DNA of 64,000 nt from Corynebacterium sp. MSK041 (GTDB taxonomy: Bacteria; Actinomycetota; Actinomycetes; Mycobacteriales; Mycobacteriaceae). The position numbers were made by a program, and so were the translations under genes. Each line of letters opens with the position of its first letter. Positions within the stretch are counted from its first letter, which is position 1. This document shows positions 17,020 to 25,605 of the stretch, one piece after another. The notes below the pieces were generated by a model, which did no database searches, was not told the DNA's origin, and saw only the letters and a list, made by a program, of their open reading frames with translations. Where the stretch lies: the NCBI RefSeq assembly GCF_030232265.1, contig NZ_JASPJK010000001.1, positions 62,001 to 126,000 of the forward strand. Direction: 5' to 3'.

Positions 17020-18921
17020 ATGGCTAGGGGCAGGATTCCGGATAGTGACATCGAGGCGATCCGTGAGCGTGCCAACATCGCGGACATTGTGGGGGAGTAT
17101 GTCCAACTGAAACCCGCGGGACACGATTCCTTGAAAGGTCTCTCGCCTTTCAAGGATGAGAAAACACCGTCATTCCATGTGCGTCCTGCACGAGGGTATT
17201 ACCACTGCTTCTCGACGGGGAAGGGCGGCGATGTCTTTTCCTTCATGATGGAAATGGAGCAGCTCAGCTTCCCGGAAGCGGTTGAGGCTGTGGCTGAGGA
17301 GATCGGCTATCACATCAACTACCAGGGCGGATCCACTGGTGCGCGCGATGTGAAGCCTGGGACTCGTGCGCGTTTGCTTGCTGCGAATAAGGCTGCGCAT
17401 GAGTTCTACCGTGAGCAGCTGGAAAAACCGGAAGCTGAAGTGGGGCGTCGGTTCTTGCTTGATCGCGGTTTTGACCGTGAGACTATCCACCACTTTGAGT
17501 GTGGCTACGCACCGGACGGATGGGACACATTGACCAAGCACCTGCTGCGTAAAGGTTTTGGTGCGCAGGAGCTGCAAGAAGCGGGGCTGTCCACGATGGG
17601 GAGGCGGGGGCCGATTGATAAGTTCCGGCGTCGTTTGTTGTGGCCGATCAAGGATGTTGCTGGCAACGTTATTGGTTTTGGCGCTCGCAAGCTTTTCGAC
17701 GATGACCAAATGGGCAAGTACATGAACACCCAGGACACAATGCTGTACCACAAGTCCAAAGTGTTGTTCGGTCTGGATTTGGCCAAGAAGCACATTGCGC
17801 AGGGGCACCAGTGCGTTGTGGTCGAAGGCTATACCGACGTTATGGCCATGCATGCCGCCGGTATTAAAACCGCTGTGGCTGCTTGTGGCACCGCTTTTGG
17901 CAAGGACCACATGAGCATAATTCGCCGTCTCATGTTGGATGACAATTACTTCCGGGGTGAGCTGATCTACACCTTCGACGGTGATGAGGCTGGCCAAAAG
18001 GCGGCGATGCGTGCTTTTGAGGGAGACCAGCAGTTCACGGGACAATCCTTCGTGGCTGTCGCGCCGGAGGGGATGGATCCGTGCGATCTGCGGATGGCTA
18101 AGGGTGATTCCGCGGTGCGGGATTTGGTGGCAAGCCGCATTCCCATGTTTGAGTTTGTCATCGAGTCTTTGTTGAAGGATTATTCCCTCGACACGGCTGA
18201 GGGCCGTTTGCAGGCGTTGCGTCGCACGGTGCCGGTGGTGGCGCAGATTCGCGACACCCCGTTGCAGACTGAATACGCTCGCCAGCTCGCTGGCTGGGTT
18301 GGGTGGCCGGACCCGAATGAAGTGATCCGCCAGGTGCGCGCGGAGGCGAAGAACCCGAAGGCGCCGAAGCGTCGGTCGTGGGAGCCGGCTGCCCCGCAAC
18401 AGCAGCAGCCCGCGCCGGGGCAGGAAGCATTCGTTCTACCTAATCCGGAAGATCCACGGTTGTGGGCGCAGCGCGAAGCACTCAAGGTGGCGTTGCAGTA
18501 TCCGGGTGCTGTGGGGAGCTACTTCGACGGGATTAATCCGGACGCGTTCACCCACCCGGCGTATCGTGCGGTGCGCGACGCGATGGGCAAAGCCGGCGGC
18601 ACTTCCAATGTGGCCACCGAAGCGTCGGGTAGGCAGTGGATTACGCGTGTCTCCGAGGAGATGCTGAACGACGCTGGGCGCAACTTCGTTTCGGAGCTAG
18701 CGGTGGAGGATATCCGTGCGGAGGATCCTGTGGCGTATGCGGACTCGGTGCTGTCCCGCCTGCAGGAGGTGCGGGTGGGCAATCAGATTGCTCAACTGAA
18801 ATCCCAGTTGCAGCGCATGCGCCCGAGTGATGATGAGATGGCGTATAACGCGCTGTTCTCCGATCTCATCGCGCTTGAGCAGGCGCGGCGAGAGCTGAAT
18901 GAGCGGGCCTTCCGGGGATAA
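17020..18921 (+). CDS. dnaG: DNA primase DnaG
   Basis: 633-aa replicative primase laying RNA primers for both strands. N-terminal CHC2-like domain, TOPRIM domain with VVVEGYTDVMAMHAAG and YTFDGDEAG, and a C-terminal DnaB-interaction region. The zinc site is degenerate: the usual GLCPFH is GLSPFK and the usual HCFGCG is HCFSTG, leaving one of four ligands. Whether that is general in the genus cannot be judged here. Starts at ATG 17020; mazG follows by 30 bp. Confidence 0.95.
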   Translation: MARGRIPDSDIEAIRERANIADIVGEYVQLKPAGHDSLKGLSPFKDEKTPSFHVRPARGYYHCFSTGKGGDVFSFMMEMEQLSFPEAVEAVAEEIGYHINYQGGSTGARDVKPGTRARLLAANKAAHEFYREQLEKPEAEVGRRFLLDRGFDRETIHHFECGYAPDGWDTLTKHLLRKGFGAQELQEAGLSTMGRRGPIDKFRRRLLWPIKDVAGNVIGFGARKLFDDDQMGKYMNTQDTMLYHKSKVLFGLDLAKKHIAQGHQCVVVEGYTDVMAMHAAGIKTAVAACGTAFGKDHMSIIRRLMLDDNYFRGELIYTFDGDEAGQKAAMRAFEGDQQFTGQSFVAVAPEGMDPCDLRMAKGDSAVRDLVASRIPMFEFVIESLLKDYSLDTAEGRLQALRRTVPVVAQIRDTPLQTEYARQLAGWVGWPDPNEVIRQVRAEAKNPKAPKRRSWEPAAPQQQQPAPGQEAFVLPNPEDPRLWAQREALKVALQYPGAVGSYFDGINPDAFTHPAYRAVRDAMGKAGGTSNVATEASGRQWITRVSEEMLNDAGRNFVSELAVEDIRAEDPVAYADSVLSRLQEVRVGNQIAQLKSQLQRMRPSDDEMAYNALFSDLIALEQARRELNERAFRG

Positions 18922-18951
18922 AGAAGCAGGGATGGTTCTAAGATTTAGTCC

Positions 18952-19566
18952 ATGACCATCCTCGTCCTTGATCCTCGTTGGCCTGATCTGATTCCTTTGG
19001 CTGTTGCTACTGGCCTTGAAGGTCCAATTGCATACACGGATGAGGTGCCAGATTCGGTTCGGTGGAACTTGGGGGACATTGCGGTCACCGACTCGGTTGA
19101 GGGAACCCTGATCACCACTGATGTCTCTGATCCGGCGGTGCAGGAGCGCATTAAGGCGGGGGAGAGGCTCATCGAGGCCTCGTCGCTTGTGGATCCGGTC
19201 CAGGAGGCTCAACGCGTTATGCACGTTGCTCGCGCTCGTGGGGAGTGGGAGCAGGCCCAAACACACACGAGCTTGCTTGAGTACCTCGAGCAGGAAACGC
19301 AAGAACTCATTGAGGCAGTGAGGGACAACCACAGTGAGGAAGATCTGAAGAAGGAACTGTCCGATCTCCTTCTTCAGGTCTTGTTCCATGCGGAGCTCGC
19401 TGCGGAGCGCGGTGCGTTTACGTTCGCGGATGTGGCGGAAGCCTTCGTGAACAAGATGAAAGTTCGTGCGCCTTATCTTTTCGACGGTTCTGTGGGGACG
19501 GTTTCCGTCGATAAGCAAGACCGCCTGTGGGAAGAAGGCAAGCGCAAAGAGAAGTCCGCGGAATAG
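18952..19566 (+). CDS. mazG: MazG-like nucleotide pyrophosphohydrolase
   Basis: 204 aa with a poorly conserved N-terminal half and a C-terminal MazG domain: SLLEYLEQETQELIEAV and EEDLKKELSDLLLQVLFH give the ExxE...ExxD Mg-binding pattern, followed by FTFADVAEAFVNKM. It hydrolyses NTPs to NMP and PPi, as house-cleaning. It is a single-domain form, shorter than the ~260-320 aa tandem enzymes. Location before eno is the common actinobacterial one. Confidence 0.85.
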   Translation: MTILVLDPRWPDLIPLAVATGLEGPIAYTDEVPDSVRWNLGDIAVTDSVEGTLITTDVSDPAVQERIKAGERLIEASSLVDPVQEAQRVMHVARARGEWEQAQTHTSLLEYLEQETQELIEAVRDNHSEEDLKKELSDLLLQVLFHAELAAERGAFTFADVAEAFVNKMKVRAPYLFDGSVGTVSVDKQDRLWEEGKRKEKSAE

Positions 19567-19584
19567 GCAGCTGAAACCGTTGGG

Positions 19585-20025
19585 CTAGAGGCTGCTGCCG
19601 GCGGGGAGGATGGCCGGGAGGACGTCGCGAAGTTCTGGCATACCTGCGTCTGCGGAGAGCTTGGAGGCGAATTCGATGGCCTGACTTTGCGGGGTGGCCG
19701 GGTCTGCCTTGACTACACCGCATGCGAGTGCGCGGTCGGCGACGGCGTTGATCGTAGGGGTGGTGAGGAGCTTGGTGGTGGCGTCAGCGCCGAAGGCCGT
19801 GTTCAGGTTGTTGACCAGCTGGCTGCGGGTGGTGTCGCCCTTGGCCATATCGGTCGCGCGGAGGACAGAGCCGACGGCGCCACAATCGAGGGTGGCGATG
19901 CTGCCGTTGAAAACCTTGAGCAGCTCAAAGGCGTTGTTCTGAGCGTCGGCCTTGGTGGCAGTCAGGGCGCCACCGGCGACGGTAGCGGCGAGAACAGCGG
20001 TGATGGCGGCGGTACGGATGCGCAT
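19585..20025 (-). CDS. Small secreted protein of unknown function
   Basis: 146 aa with a clear Sec signal peptide (TAAITAVLAATVAGGALTATKADA, cleavage after ADA) and a helical mature part containing two Cys (LDCGAV, LACGVV), likely one disulfide. No family recognised. Convergent with mazG only 18 bp away and divergent from the transglycosylase gene. Confidence 0.7.
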   Translation of the reverse strand: MRIRTAAITAVLAATVAGGALTATKADAQNNAFELLKVFNGSIATLDCGAVGSVLRATDMAKGDTTRSQLVNNLNTAFGADATTKLLTTPTINAVADRALACGVVKADPATPQSQAIEFASKLSADAGMPELRDVLPAILPAGSSL

Positions 20026-20196
20026 GGGGAAGGGGGTCCTTTCGGGCAGACAAATGAGTTGTTTTACAGACGAACATTGATACTACAGTGACGCAAGTGA
20101 AATTTGTTACTTAATTTTGGAATGGGGACCCCCTATCGATCCCGAGCTGATGCAGGTTGGTCAGAATGTCGCGCCGGGACTGTAGAGTGAGCCACC

Positions 20197-21036
20197 GTGA
20201 CAGCACCCAGATTTCAGCCACGACGCCGCCGCAGAAGGCGCGCAGGTAATCCTGTGCGCGGTTGCGGTTGTGGCGCGGTGCTTGCTGTGCTCATGGTGAT
20301 GGTCTTGGTCATCGCACTGACCTTCTGGGTGATCAGCTTGCTCGATATTGATGCCCCGGGATCCCGGCGCCAGCCAGTGCCGACGGATGTGCCGCCGGCA
20401 GCAGCGACTTCACCACCGGCCGTGGATATTCATGGCCCCGGTCGCACTGCTGATTTGCTCACGGAGTGGGCGCAACCTATCGCGGAGGCCACCAAGATCG
20501 ATCCGCAGGCGGTGCGCGCCTACGGCAACGCCGAACTCATCGCGGCTGAAGCTTGGCCGAATTGCAATCTGCGCTGGAACACGCTTGCCGGAATTGGGTG
20601 GGTGGAAACTCGCCATGGCACATATTCAGGAAAGCTTTTCGACGGAGCCGAGCTCGACAACACCGGCGTCGTCGTCCCGCCAATCGTCGGTCCTGCCCTT
20701 GACGGCACCCAAGGGTTTGCCCGAATCTTGGACACGGACAACGGGCACTATGACAATGACACGGAATTTGATCGTGCCGTTGGCCCGATGCAGTTCATCC
20801 CTGAATCCTGGAACCGCTTTGGGCGTGATGCCAACGGCGATGGTTACGCCGACCCGCAGCAGATTGATGATGCTGCCTTAGGGGCGGCAAACCTCCTGTG
20901 TAGTGGCGGAAGGGACCTGAGTGCAGCGGAAGATTGGCAATCAGCGATCTTGGGTTACAACCATTCTTATGACTATCTTGCCCGCGTCCGAGATGCCGCC
21001 GCGAACTATGCGTTGGGGCAAGCAGCACATAGATAG
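20197..21036 (+). CDS. Membrane-anchored lytic transglycosylase
   Basis: 279 aa: an Arg-rich N-terminus, one transmembrane helix (VLAVLMVMVLVIALTFWVIS), a Pro/Ala linker, then a SLT/MltB-type lysozyme fold. Catalytic Glu is in GIGWVETRHGTY; AVGPMQFIPESWNRFG and NPDxDGYADPQQIDDAAL-like motifs are the MltB hallmarks. It would cleave glycan strands on the outer face of the membrane. GTG start at 20197. It sits just before eno, as in other corynebacteria. Confidence 0.85.
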   Translation: MTAPRFQPRRRRRRRAGNPVRGCGCGAVLAVLMVMVLVIALTFWVISLLDIDAPGSRRQPVPTDVPPAAATSPPAVDIHGPGRTADLLTEWAQPIAEATKIDPQAVRAYGNAELIAAEAWPNCNLRWNTLAGIGWVETRHGTYSGKLFDGAELDNTGVVVPPIVGPALDGTQGFARILDTDNGHYDNDTEFDRAVGPMQFIPESWNRFGRDANGDGYADPQQIDDAALGAANLLCSGGRDLSAAEDWQSAILGYNHSYDYLARVRDAAANYALGQAAHR

Positions 21037-21114
21037 CTAACAGATAGGCATTAGCGTTACGTAGCTGCCTAATCCTCCGTACAATTAGGGGTGGCCAATC
21101 CACCACTGATGTAA

Positions 21115-22404
<1,290 letters not shown>

Positions 22405-22408
22405 GCAC

Positions 22409-22492
22409 GAGTGAAGGATGTGGCATCCCGGCTGACTTTGGCACACCTAAAGTGCCAGGTCGCGGAAATGCGGGGTGCTAGATCCTTCACTC
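22409..22492. repeat. 84-bp element with GAGTGAAGGAT/ATCCTTCACTC inverted ends (copy 1)
   Basis: GAGTGAAGGAT at 22409-22419 is matched by ATCCTTCACTC at 22482-22492 just after eno. A similar pair occurs at 31128-31216. The interior also folds (GGCAC...GTGCC). Possibly a terminator-like or MITE-like repeat. Confidence 0.5.
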
Positions 22493-22557
22493 TTCTCATC
22501 TATGCGCACGTCGTGCCGGGGTGGAGCCCCTGACGGCGGGTAAAGTACTCAGTCACT

Positions 22558-23172
22558 ATGGCCACATCACGCACACCAGGCACGCGTCGCCCGCGCAGCA
22601 GCAAGCCACGCATCAAGGTGCCCACCACCGTCCCCGTGGCCAGCCGTGATGCTGCTGCCCGACGGGCTACCGCAGCACCGAAGCGGAAACGCGTAGAGAT
22701 GCTCAAGGGCGATATTTTGGGTGTGGCCGTCCTGATTACCGTTGTTCTGATCGTGCTCATCGCAATTGCGGTTCCTTTGCGCAACTACTACTCCGGACGT
22801 ACTGAGATCGCGCGGCTCGAGGCCTCCATTGAGAACAAGAAAGAACACAAGGCTGACCTGCAGGAGCAGCTGGACCGCTACAACGATCCGGAGTACGCGA
22901 AGCAAGAGGCACGCCGTCGCCTGGGGATGATGGAACCCGGTGAAACCGCTTGGCGCATCATTGATCCCCGCATGGATGTAGATCACCTCACCACCGGGCG
23001 CATGGACGACATTGATCCGGACACTCCCTGGACCACCATCTTGTGGGACTCCCTGCGCGAAGTGCCAGAAGCGCCGGAAGCACATCAAGAACAAGCACCA
23101 CAAGAACCACCAGCCGACGCACCCGTTGACCCGCCAGTAGAGGAGCACGCACCGGAGCCTGTGGAACAATAG
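22558..23172 (+). CDS. ftsB: FtsB/DivIC-type septum formation initiator
   Basis: 204 aa: a basic Pro/Arg-rich cytoplasmic N-terminus, one transmembrane helix (GVAVLITVVLIVLIAIAVPL), a periplasmic coiled coil (RLEASIENKKEHKADLQEQL) and YNDPEYAKQEARRRLGM, the DivIC signature. The C-terminal tail is rich in Pro, Glu and Gln. It belongs to the FtsQLB divisome sub-complex. Placement downstream of eno and 5 bp before the DUF501 gene is conserved in actinobacteria. Confidence 0.88.
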   Translation: MATSRTPGTRRPRSSKPRIKVPTTVPVASRDAAARRATAAPKRKRVEMLKGDILGVAVLITVVLIVLIAIAVPLRNYYSGRTEIARLEASIENKKEHKADLQEQLDRYNDPEYAKQEARRRLGMMEPGETAWRIIDPRMDVDHLTTGRMDDIDPDTPWTTILWDSLREVPEAPEAHQEQAPQEPPADAPVDPPVEEHAPEPVEQ

Positions 23173-23177
23173 CGGGC

Positions 23178-23747
23178 ATGGATGCACGTGGGTGTGATTT
23201 GGAAAGGGACCTGGGGGTCGTCGAGAAGCAATTAGGGCGTAGGCCACGTGGTGTGATTGAGATTTCCTACCGCACGCCTGACGGGCAGCCTGCTGTGGTG
23301 ATGACGGAGCCAAAGCTTGAGGATGGCACGCCTTTTCCCACGCTGTACTACCTCACTGATCCGCGTTTGACGGCAGAGGCCTCCCGGCTGGAGGTGGCGC
23401 AGGTGATGAAGTGGATGGAAGCCCGCTTGAACGCGGATGCGGAGTTGAAGGCGGATTATGAGGCCGCGCATCGCCACTACTTAGACAAGCGCAATGCGAT
23501 CCATGATCTGGGCACGGATTTCTCTGGTGGCGGCATGCCTGACCGCGTGAAGTGCCTGCATGTTCTCATCGCGTATGCCTTGGCTGAGGGACCTGAGCGT
23601 CTGCGTCTGGGGACGGAGGCCGTGGCGCTGGCAGCAGATCGCGGCAACTTGCGCGGCACGGCGATTCCGGCGGACTGGCCGACTCTCACAGACCTGGGTA
23701 TTGAGGATGCCTTGGAGCAAGCCGCCGCATACCAGGGGGAGAAATAA
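23178..23747 (+). CDS. DUF501 family protein
   Basis: 189 aa. Recognisable DUF501 features: RDLGVVEKQLGRRPRGVIEISYR, then FPTLYYLTDPRLTAEASRLE and FSGGGMPDRVKCLHVLIAYALAEG (split across the domain). Function unknown. It always appears between ftsB and ppx in actinobacteria, as it does here, and its stop overlaps the ppx2 start (ATG inside the TAATG). Confidence 0.85.
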   Translation: MDARGCDLERDLGVVEKQLGRRPRGVIEISYRTPDGQPAVVMTEPKLEDGTPFPTLYYLTDPRLTAEASRLEVAQVMKWMEARLNADAELKADYEAAHRHYLDKRNAIHDLGTDFSGGGMPDRVKCLHVLIAYALAEGPERLRLGTEAVALAADRGNLRGTAIPADWPTLTDLGIEDALEQAAAYQGEK

Positions 23748-24712
23748 TGTCCGTCGTTGCTGGCGTTGACTGTGGCACGAACTCGATCCGCCTGCTCATC
23801 TGCGAGGTTTCCGCGGATGGCACGTTGCGTGAAATCACGCGTGAGAACACCATCGTCCGCCTGGGCCAGGGTGTGGACGCCACGGGGCGCTTGCATCCTG
23901 ACGCCATCGCGAGGACACGTGAAGCACTCGCTGGTTACGTGGAGCGGATGGCCGCCGAAGGTGTGAGCGCCGTGCGGATGGTGGCAACATCCGCCACACG
24001 TGACGCCAGCAACCGGGACGAATTTTTCTCCATGACCGCGGAACTCCTCGGCCGCATCCAGCCGGGCGCTGTCGCGGAAGTGATCAGCGGGGAAGAGGAA
24101 GCAGCTTTGTCCTTCGCTGGTGCGACGGTGGATATTGATCCAGCTCGTGGCCCCTTTTGCGTGATTGATCTGGGTGGTGGGTCGACGGAATTTATCGTCG
24201 GCAAGAATGCGCGTGAAATTTCTGGCGCATTCTCTACGCAGATGGGTTGCGTCCGCGTGACGGAGCGCATCATGGTCAGCGATCCCGCCACATCCGAAGA
24301 GATGCACAACGCTCGCCTGCTTATCGACGAAAAAATGACCCAAGCAGCCTCCCACGTCCCACTGGGTGAGGCAGCCACTTTGGTCGGGTGTGCGGGAACC
24401 TTCACCACGCTGTCCGCGTTGGCTCAGGGCTTGGATGCGTACGACCCTGAGGCGATCCACATGTCTGAGATCAGCTTTGGTCGCATGCGGGACACCACCG
24501 CGACGCTGGTGGCCCACACCGCCGCGCAGCGCAAAGAGAACCCGGTCATGCACCCGGGTCGCGCCGACGTCATTGGTGCTGGCGCAGTCATTGTTGAGCA
24601 GCTCATGGCCGCTTTTGAAGAACTTTCTGGTGGCCGGATTCAGTCCTTCATCATCAGCGAGAAAGACATCCTCGACGGCATTGTGGCCGGACTGATGAAG
24701 CTGAGGGACTAA
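23747..24712 (+). CDS. ppx2: Ppx/GppA exopolyphosphatase
   Basis: 321 aa of the ASKHA fold: phosphate-1 loop VAGVDCGTNSIRLLICE, catalytic Glu in ISGEEEAALSFAG, phosphate-2 loop VIDLGGGSTEFIVG, and CAGTFTTLSAL. Short form without a C-terminal HD domain, as in the Ppx2 enzymes of C. glutamicum that degrade polyphosphate processively. Translationally coupled to the DUF501 gene. Tail-to-tail 4-bp overlap with the next, opposite gene. Confidence 0.9.
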   Translation: MSVVAGVDCGTNSIRLLICEVSADGTLREITRENTIVRLGQGVDATGRLHPDAIARTREALAGYVERMAAEGVSAVRMVATSATRDASNRDEFFSMTAELLGRIQPGAVAEVISGEEEAALSFAGATVDIDPARGPFCVIDLGGGSTEFIVGKNAREISGAFSTQMGCVRVTERIMVSDPATSEEMHNARLLIDEKMTQAASHVPLGEAATLVGCAGTFTTLSALAQGLDAYDPEAIHMSEISFGRMRDTTATLVAHTAAQRKENPVMHPGRADVIGAGAVIVEQLMAAFEELSGGRIQSFIISEKDILDGIVAGLMKLRD

Positions 24713-24978
24713 TCCTCGTCCGGTTCGTAGATCTGCGGCTCATTATTGTCGATAGTCTTGCCTCGGCCCTTGCCCTTGCGCAGATCCTTCACCTCACGCA
24801 TACGCGGATCCGGGTCGAGTGAGTTCGCAATAGCCTTACGCGTCGAACGAAGTGCCTGCTGTGTCACAGGGGAATTGACCACCTTCTGCGTGGTGTTCAC
24901 GATCTGGTGGTAGCGCTTACGCCCCGCCTTCGTTCCAAAGACATATCCGGCTGCTGCTCCGACGACAAACTGGATCAT
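24709..24978 (-). CDS. Small YtxH-like membrane protein
   Basis: 89 aa from ATG 24978 (GTG 24984 also possible). N-terminal hydrophobic Gly-zipper segment MIQFVVGAAAGYVFGTKAGR resembles YtxH-type small proteins, followed by a basic helix and an acidic tail EPQIYEPDED. Function unknown. Overlaps the last 4 bp of ppx2 on the other strand. Confidence 0.7.
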   Translation of the reverse strand: MIQFVVGAAAGYVFGTKAGRKRYHQIVNTTQKVVNSPVTQQALRSTRKAIANSLDPDPRMREVKDLRKGKGRGKTIDNNEPQIYEPDED

Positions 24979-25031
24979 GGCCACGAGCCTACCGGTTCTC
25001 CAACGTCATGCCAGTGGCGGGGGAGGAAAGA

Positions 25032-25059
25032 CAAAACCCAGCGCGGTGAGGCGCTGGGT
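25032..25059 (-). terminator. Rho-independent terminator of tRNA-Asn
   Basis: Read on the minus strand: ACCCAGCGC, short loop, GCGCTGGGT followed by TTTTGT. Nine-bp GC-rich stem with a T-run, 8 bp behind the tRNA. Confidence 0.8.
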
Positions 25060-25066
25060 GACTGTG

Positions 25067-25139
25067 CTCCCGCAACTGGGCTCGAACCAGTGACCCTTCG
25101 ATTAACAGTCGAATGCTCTGCCAACTGAGCTATGCGGGA
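25067..25139 (-). tRNA. tRNA-Asn(GTT)
   Basis: 73-nt cloverleaf on the minus strand. Acceptor TCCCGCA/TGCGGGA, anticodon GTT (complement of 25104-25106) in loop CTGTTAA, T-loop GGTTCGAGCC, discriminator G, CCA not encoded. Confidence 0.95.
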
Positions 25140-25335
25140 TTAACTTTTCGCTTCACAGCTTTGGATGTCGACCTTGTGCTGTGCAACGAAGTGATACTCT
25201 AGCGTCTTTCTTCGCAAGGTGACAAATCGCCAGCGTGTGAACAATATTCGGGCCATCATTGGGGGATGAAAGAGCCACGGTTATACTCATTCTTCGCAAC
25301 GTCTGGCGGGGAGCTACTCTCCGTCTGGCAGCGAA

Positions 25336-25409
25336 GGGGCTATAGCTCAGTCGGTTAGAGCCGCGGACTCATAATCCGTTGGTCGCGGGTTCGAGCCCCG
25401 CTGGCCCCA
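25336..25409 (+). tRNA. tRNA with CAT anticodon (Met or lysidine-Ile2)
   Basis: 74-nt cloverleaf: acceptor GGGGCTA/TGGCCCC, anticodon CAT at 25370-25372 in loop CTCATAA, T-loop GGTTCGAGCC, discriminator A, CCA not encoded. The CAT anticodon alone cannot separate elongator Met from TilS-modified Ile2. It is not the initiator, because the first acceptor pair is intact and there is no three-GC anticodon stem. Confidence 0.9.
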
Positions 25410-25605
25410 CAAACTTGTATTCGCACGCACGCATTCCCTGACGTGCTGATCACTTGCTGCTTCGGCTGGGGGCTACCCGATGGTAGTGCTGAAGCGGAGT
25501 TGGTTTACACTGGAACTATTCGTGCTGAGCGTTCTCGTCGCAGCAAAAGAGAGATGCGCTGTCACAGCTGTGGCGGTGCTTTATGTTGTTTCCCTGGAGT
25601 TATAA

